Shown one piece after another: positions 58,563 to 64,000 of a DNA stretch of 64,000 bases (within the stretch, counting starts at the first letter, position 1; every line of letters starts with the position of its first letter). The position numbers and the translations under genes are program-made. Source of the stretch: Polytrichum commune (Eukaryota > Streptophyta > Polytrichopsida > Polytrichales > Polytrichaceae); NCBI GenBank assembly GCA_950295325.1, contig OX485807.1, forward strand, positions 39,836,440 to 39,900,439, given 5' to 3'. The notes beneath the pieces are model-generated. The model saw nothing but the letters and a program-made list of their open reading frames with translations, searched no databases and was not told where the DNA came from.

Positions 58563-59731
58563 TGTGAGTGAGCCAAAAGATGAGAGAATATCAAACGGTG
58601 AAATGATTCATGTATATAGATCGTAAAGCATCAGTCTAAATGTAGTGAGACTCGAGACTTCTAAAAGTATCTCTTAGATACTATGAATAAAGATGCATAA
58701 GACTAGGAGTCCCTCTGGGTATAAGAGGGAGATTGTGGGAGGAGAGAGGATCAACTTTTTGTCTCTCCTATGGTTGGGTGGTTCGAGCTCATAGCAATCA
58801 CAATATTGAGTTTAAGTTGTAAAGCTTATGTAATATACAAAGTTTGAAAGTCCTCATGTGCATTCATGCTTGTAATATTCTTGTGTAAAAGAGGAACTTG
58901 ACATTGAAAGACCCCAACATATGTTTAGGTTCAGGTTTCCACCATGACAATATAAAAAAATTAGGAGCTAATGGCAATTGTCACGGTCCCTAATTTTGCG
59001 TTAGACCCACCTATTTTTGACAGGCCTAACATAACATTTGCTAGACCATGAAGCAATATCCACTTGCTGCCATGTAAGGCATCGTGTAAGATTTTCATCC
59101 ATTCAAAAATTCTTTGATCCTTCATGCCTTCAAGGTCTAGGGTAAACTGAATGTGAACCATCTTCGGCTTCTCAACCAATTTTGTAATTTGTATATCGCG
59201 TGTCAAGGGCCCTCGAGCTCTCTAGTGTTAAGTAACCCTAATGTGGTCATCAACGTGGCCACACTATTTGCGATCATTATAAATCCTTCTTTGCCTTATC
59301 ACATGAGCAATTTGAACCTTCTTCTTGTTGCCATTGATGGGAAGTGATGAGAAGTTTCCACCCTTAGTCACTACACTTATTATTGGGTTTAACGTGACAT
59401 TTGTGATTTGTTTTTTGTACACTAAATATGGTTGCCAACGTGGACCACACCAAATGTGAGGGTGAGTTCATGGTTTTGCAAACCCAACCTCATCACCTCA
59501 CCCTTGGAGCCATTTGATTCCTCCTCCCACTTTTATATACGGAAAGTAATATGGTGTCACCATTTTTATTCACTACTTTACATATATAATGAGGTAGACA
59601 AAGTTGTGTGTAAAATCCCTCAAAGACGACGAAATCACGAGTACGATCCTTCTTTAAGAGACTCTACTACATGAAGAGCTTTAAAGCGTCTTATGCCAAT
59701 GTCTAAATTGGTTTTCTGGTTGCAACTCTTA
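58563..59731. other. Spacer with further diverged 170-bp-family fragments
   Basis: Fragments with GTGGTCATCAACGTGGCCAC and ACGTGGACCACACCAAATG at about 59220-59560 look like distant relatives of the array. A family X fragment (CCCTCAAAGACG…CCTTCTTTAAGAG) lies near 59608-59660. No gene is visible. Confidence 0.45.
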
Positions 59732-60210
59732 GGGCCACTTCACACACGAGCCAAGAGCCGTGACCATGAAATTGTGAGAGCCCAAAAGAAAGTCTACAAA
59801 GGCCATCCCAACACACTTCCAAAATCATGTAGTGTGGTCAGGGACCCTCAAGTGTAGTGTGAAGTCATATGTGACCGGGCCCTCAACCAAATGCTATTTT
59901 CAATGAATTTCTATTCATGCGGGTCCACATACATAATAAAATAGAATAAATCTACAGTTGTGAGCGTTCGGAGTGCCATGGTCTCCCGGTTTTGTGTTAG
60001 GCCTACTTCCAAGAGGTGGTTTTTGAAAACAGTCCAAGTGACCATGAAACATGATATATTTGATGCTATGTAGGAATCCATGTAGACCATACATCCATCT
60101 TGCATTCACATACTTTGTTGGTCCCTCAAGCGTAGTGTGAAGCGAACTTGGACCGGCTCCGCCTTTTCCACCAATGATAGTGCTTGAAGTGTAATGGTCA
60201 CGGGCTCTCA
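59732..60210. mobile_element. 475-bp dispersed repeat, copy 2
   Basis: Same orientation and ends as 26256-26730, starting GGGCCACTTCACACACGAG and ending GGTCACGGGCTCT. Differences are scattered substitutions and small indels. The shared structure confirms the boundaries to within a few bases. Confidence 0.75.
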
Positions 60211-60880
60211 GTAATGGGTGGGACCACCTCATGGCTGAATAGTTATCTTGAGGTGATGTCTTACTTCAAAATCCTCAATAAGTTGTCCACATTTGCAATT
60301 GATTTGCCAACTTCCTCTTCAAAAATTTCATATAGCCTAAAGTATAATCATTCTTTTTATCTAGGCATTGGAATCATATACAAAATCGCGGAAATTTGTC
60401 AAGTTAAAAATTTTCAAATTGGGGCAACATTGAAAACACACAAGGTTATTGATTTTGGATATGCCATGTGTCATGTGGCACCACCTTTGTCAACAATGAC
60501 ATCATGCCACTCTCATGTCATGTCATATGTCATGGCCACACCTTTGTGAGCATGAGAATTATGCCAAGCCAAATGACATATCATGCCACTTGTAATTATG
60601 TCGATATGGCACTATTATGAATGCTCCACTTTTATTATTGACCATTTGAGTATTGATTTTAGATATGTCATGTGGCACCAACGTTGTCATTGTTGCACAA
60701 TGTACCATGCCACTTGTCATGACCACACCTTGATCAATATATGAGTCATGCGAAACCAAGCGACACATCATGTCCTTGGTAGTTATGTCGAATGCATCAT
60801 CACACAAGCTCCACTTTAATTATAAAGCCTTTGGAGAGGTCATTTCCACCAACTTTTGAATATAGAAGTTTTGAACATAA
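60211..60880. other. Spacer rich in ATGTCATG/CATGCCACTTG motifs
   Basis: Repeated short motifs (GTCATGTGGCACCA, ATCATGCCACTTG) recur between 60460 and 60740, suggesting old duplications. No gene is seen. Confidence 0.35.
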
Positions 60881-60889
60881 GGTACGAAT

Positions 60890-61250
60890 ACCCAAAGAAT
60901 CAACATTGAAACTAAAACCAACACTATGTACTACATCCATACATTTGGAGCAGTGATTGGGGAAATTTTTGGGCATAATCGGTTGAGATCCTAGTGTTTG
61001 CAAGTGCAACCAGTTACATGTTGACATCCTCCGGTTTTCCTTTATTAAATTGGGGTATATTCTATAAATTCCTCTAAAACGATCTGTAATTTTCCTGAAG
61101 TCTCGAACTTCAATCGGTTATTTCTCAAACTCAACCGGTTTATCTATAACTAGCTGTTGGTTCTCCCCGATCATTGATTTGGAGCCCCAAATATATGAAT
61201 GTGGTACATAGTGTTGGTTTTAGTCTCAATATTGATTTTGGGAATATTTA
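60890..61250. mobile_element. Inverted-repeat element enclosing a family R segment
   Basis: Arms at about 60893-60948 and 61190-61245 are inverted copies with core AAACCAACACTATGTAC. The enclosed 61.0-61.16 kb is family R sequence. The arm core is shared with the hairpin at 9063-9203. Confidence 0.6.
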
Positions 61251-62029
61251 GGTTTTTGAGTTCTGCACATGCTTGGGATTTGTGGCGTCAATGTAAACTC
61301 ATCCATTATGGACGAAGAAGCTTAAGTGAAAACAAGTTGAGAGCCGATTCATTCCAAGTGGGCCCCATTAGACTAATTGCATGTCTTTGGTGCTAATTCC
61401 AAAATCAACCAATTTACATATGGACATTCAAAAGCTATAAATAACACACTTCATTCTCCCCTTTCCAATGAACAAGTTTACACAAGGTGTTTGGATGTTA
61501 TTTGATTTGTTTTTCCATGCTCTCCAACTTCTACCAACTAGATTTACAAAATGGAACTTCTGTTGCATTAGCAAATCTACGATCATGCATCAAAAAGATC
61601 ATAAAATTGAAATTGATTTAAGTATAGTTACCGGAAGTGCATGTTTGTGGATTCATAGATCCTCCCAATTGTGTTCACTATTGAACACAAAGTAGTTGAT
61701 AAATTTTGAAGACATGGTCCAATCTCTTTAAGCAGGTGTCTTTATGATGTTTGTTCCTTGATCCTCTGCGAACTACACACCAATCAAGTATAGGCGTCAG
61801 ATGAAGAATAGTAGTCAAACAACACCCACATACCTTAAACACCACAAATCCCTTGGCCTTCTTCTACCCATGCAAACTAAGTGAACCTAATAGTTAGGCA
61901 AGAACTTATTTTTTCTTTTTCTTTGTGATGTCACCCGCGACCTTAAGCCCGCCTCCCCAATACCTGATATTTGTCTCGCATTTGTTGATGTTAAGAGCAA
62001 TGAATGAGGAGAACCAATTTCTAGTTACA
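61251..62029. other. Spacer, no recognised gene
   Basis: Only short unrecognised frames (61199-61396, 61468-61695). No repeat identified. Confidence 0.35.
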
Positions 62030-62230
62030 GATGCCTTGAGAAATAACCGGCTGAAGTTCAAGACTTCAGGAAAATTACTGGTCTTTTAAGAGGAATCTAT
62101 AGAATATACCCCCACATCAATAAAGAAAACCGAAAGATGTCAACATGTGACCAAGAATATTCCCAGACCACCGGAGAGGTTTTTGAGCTTAATCAGTCAA
62201 AATCCTAGTGTTTCCAAGTCCAACCAGTTG
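62030..62230. repeat. Dispersed repeat family R, rearranged copy
   Basis: 62030-62160 is the reverse of the second half of the 60953-61160 copy (GAGAAATAACCGG…GACTTCAGGAAAAT). Immediately after it the first half (AAATCCTAGTGTTTCCAAG) runs forward. This implies an internal inversion or two abutting copies. Confidence 0.65.
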
Positions 62231-62734
62231 CATTTGAGACAATTACTCTAACCGGAGCCTTAACTGGAGCCTTAACCGAGATATGTGGCTGGACCCGAAG
62301 GGTCTAGTTACACTGCCTAGTTAGAACATTGGTTAGGGTAGATTTGTGCATAAATTAACTAATTATGGGCTGCACTTAAGGGTCACCTAATTTTAGTCAT
62401 GTAACTAAAAGTCAACTAACTTTCTAGAAAGGAGTTTTAACAAAGAACCTTGACTCCCGATGGAGGTTAATGTCAACTTATATTTTCTCTCCTCTTGCCC
62501 CAAGCTTGACTCAAACCTCAAAACTTGCCCCCGTCTCTTCTTTCCTCCCTTGGCTTCCAACTCTCTCTTCTCTCTTCTAGTGTGTATTTCTTCTTGTCCC
62601 AACAGAATAAAAGGTAGGGCCATAAATTAGACCTTTATTTTTTTCAATATAATTACAACAATAGCTCAGGAAGGCGGGTAGCAACCGGTCGGTAAGCACA
62701 ATTTTTCCTGCTTATGACACACTAGCAGCACCAA
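62231..62734. other. Spacer, no recognised gene
   Basis: Only a 72-codon unrecognised minus-strand frame (62405-62623). Confidence 0.35.
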
Positions 62735-63082
62735 GTCATAGGAGTGCACACTAAACGCTCAACGGACTCAACGGGAATCGAACCCGAACCGCCTAAAATG
62801 CACCACAACCATCGTCCCTCAACCAACCGAGGACCCATGATTTGGTGTCCACTAATAAAAACATAACACAACTTATACTAGTAACACACAGACATCCACA
62901 TGCTACAAGAACGACTGGGCTACATTTATATGTTTCCAGGTTACTAAAGTGTCTATCCTCGAAAGGGGAGAGTAGTCATGTACCAATGTTCCTTTGCCCG
63001 GTGGGTACTGGCCCATTGACAAGACGAACAGACACTCTATTCACGCCGGCCTCGAAAGAGGACCGGAGTTTTTATCTATCTC
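62735..63082 (+). mobile_element. SINE-B retroposon, copy 2
   Basis: Nearly identical to 49421-49779 from GTCATAGG to GGACCGGAGTTTTTATCTATC, including the antisense GGTTCGATTCCC (complement of 62773-62784). The tail is shorter, and no clear target duplication flanks it. The 137-codon frame starting at 62842 is repeat translation. Confidence 0.85.
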
Positions 63083-63261
63083 TCATATGTGTATTTCTTC
63101 CTCTTGATTCTTGTTTGATTTGCATGCAATCAACTCATGTCAGGTTTGTAGGGACATCCTCAAAAAAATTGAATTTAGGGGTGGAGCCTTGCAATAGCAT
63201 GCAACTAGGAAGTTACATTTTGAGGTTGAGCTTTTGTGAGAATTGGTTTCAATGAACCAAT

Positions 63262-64000
63262 GTCTGGGAAGATTTTTAGGCATAATCGGTGGAAATCCTA
63301 GTGTTTCCAAGGCCAATTGGTTACATGTTGACATTTTTCGTGGGATTTGTGAATGTCAATTTGATTGCATAGTTCTCACTTAGTGTTTGGCCTCTCTTCT
63401 TGATTGCCAAATACATTACCATATGTCAATCAATTGTTTGTTCATCAGTCATAAAGTTTGTGCTAATATTCAAATCACTCATGTAGTTTCTAGAATCAAG
63501 GTATTCAACCTGGGACATTTTTGCACCCAAGTAAGTTATGCACACCTCAAGGTTGGCAATAATCTCGAGGTGCAACTGCACTGCGTGGTTAGGTTGGGCT
63601 TTCATGAGAATTGGATTCAATGAACTACACCATTTATGGTATTTAGTGTCACTTACTATTTGGAATTGCGCAATGCAATAATTCTTACTCACAAAAGTTG
63701 AATAGGTTGTTCGGACATTATAAAACATAAATGAGTTTGCTTGGTAAAATTCTACATTCTCAATAAATAGTTATAGCATTGTGTAGCTCCGAATAGCAAG
63801 TGAGACTAAATACCATAAACGATGTAGTGTCTGGGAGAGATCTTTAGACATAATTGGTGGAATCCTAGTGTTTCCAAGTCGAATTGATTACATGTAGACA
63901 TCTTTCGTGGGACTTTTGAAAGTGATTTCGATTGCATAGTTCTCACTTAGTGTTTTGCCTCCCCTTGATTGCCAAATACATTACCATCTTTCAATAAGAT
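63262..64000 (+). repeat. Two direct copies of a family R-containing unit, running off the right edge
   Basis: The sequence from GTCTGGGAAGATTTTTAGG at 63262 repeats from GTCTGGGAGAGATCTTTAG at about 63829. Both continue through GATTGCATAGTTCTCACTTAGTG and GATTGCCAAATACATTACC. The copies are separated by unrelated sequence. The second is cut by the window end. Confidence 0.8.

Overview
This is nuclear DNA of a land plant or close relative. It is AT-rich, has intron-split genes with GT-AG junctions, and is packed with small transposable elements. No bacterial, organellar or viral gene layout is visible. Plant identity comes from two genes. One is a U2AF large-subunit gene whose N-terminus carries the plant-type motif SGFDMAPP. 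The other is an ASHH2/SDG8/EFS-type histone methyltransferase with CW, AWS, SET and post-SET modules in the plant order. I cannot name the species.

Layout. 1-3.6 kb (minus): first five coding exons of U2AF65, with the RRM domains beyond the left edge. 3.6-4.5 kb: GC-richer gap, possibly a divergent promoter. 4.5-12.8 kb: repeat-rich spacer with elements whose ends I could define, including a 684-bp hAT-like element with an 8-bp target duplication. 12.9-20.0 kb: decayed non-LTR retrotransposon (ORF1-like frame and reverse transcriptase frame, both with stops). 21.0-38.9 kb (plus): SDG8-like gene, 22 exons found, all phases consistent and no stop until the end; its introns hold a SINE, a truncated retroposon, MITEs and one GC-AG intron. 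39.9-41.4 kb (minus): degraded Ty1/copia gag-pol. 41.6-52.4 kb: MITEs, two SINE types and an 81-bp minisatellite. 52.97-53.68 kb (minus): intact intronless calmodulin-like gene with four EF-hands. 54.6-59.6 kb: 170-bp satellite-like array with a 340-bp dimer pattern, decaying rightward. 58.15-58.56 kb: minisatellite of repeated small hairpins. 59.7-64 kb: dispersed repeats continuing past the right edge.

The three host genes act in splicing (3' splice-site recognition), chromatin (H3K36 methylation coupled to transcription) and calcium signalling. Nothing suggests they form one system. I found no new multi-gene system. The unusual content lies in the repeats: a retroposon with an antisense tRNA-like module, nested MITEs with clear target duplications, a MITE pressed against a splice acceptor, and the hairpin minisatellite.
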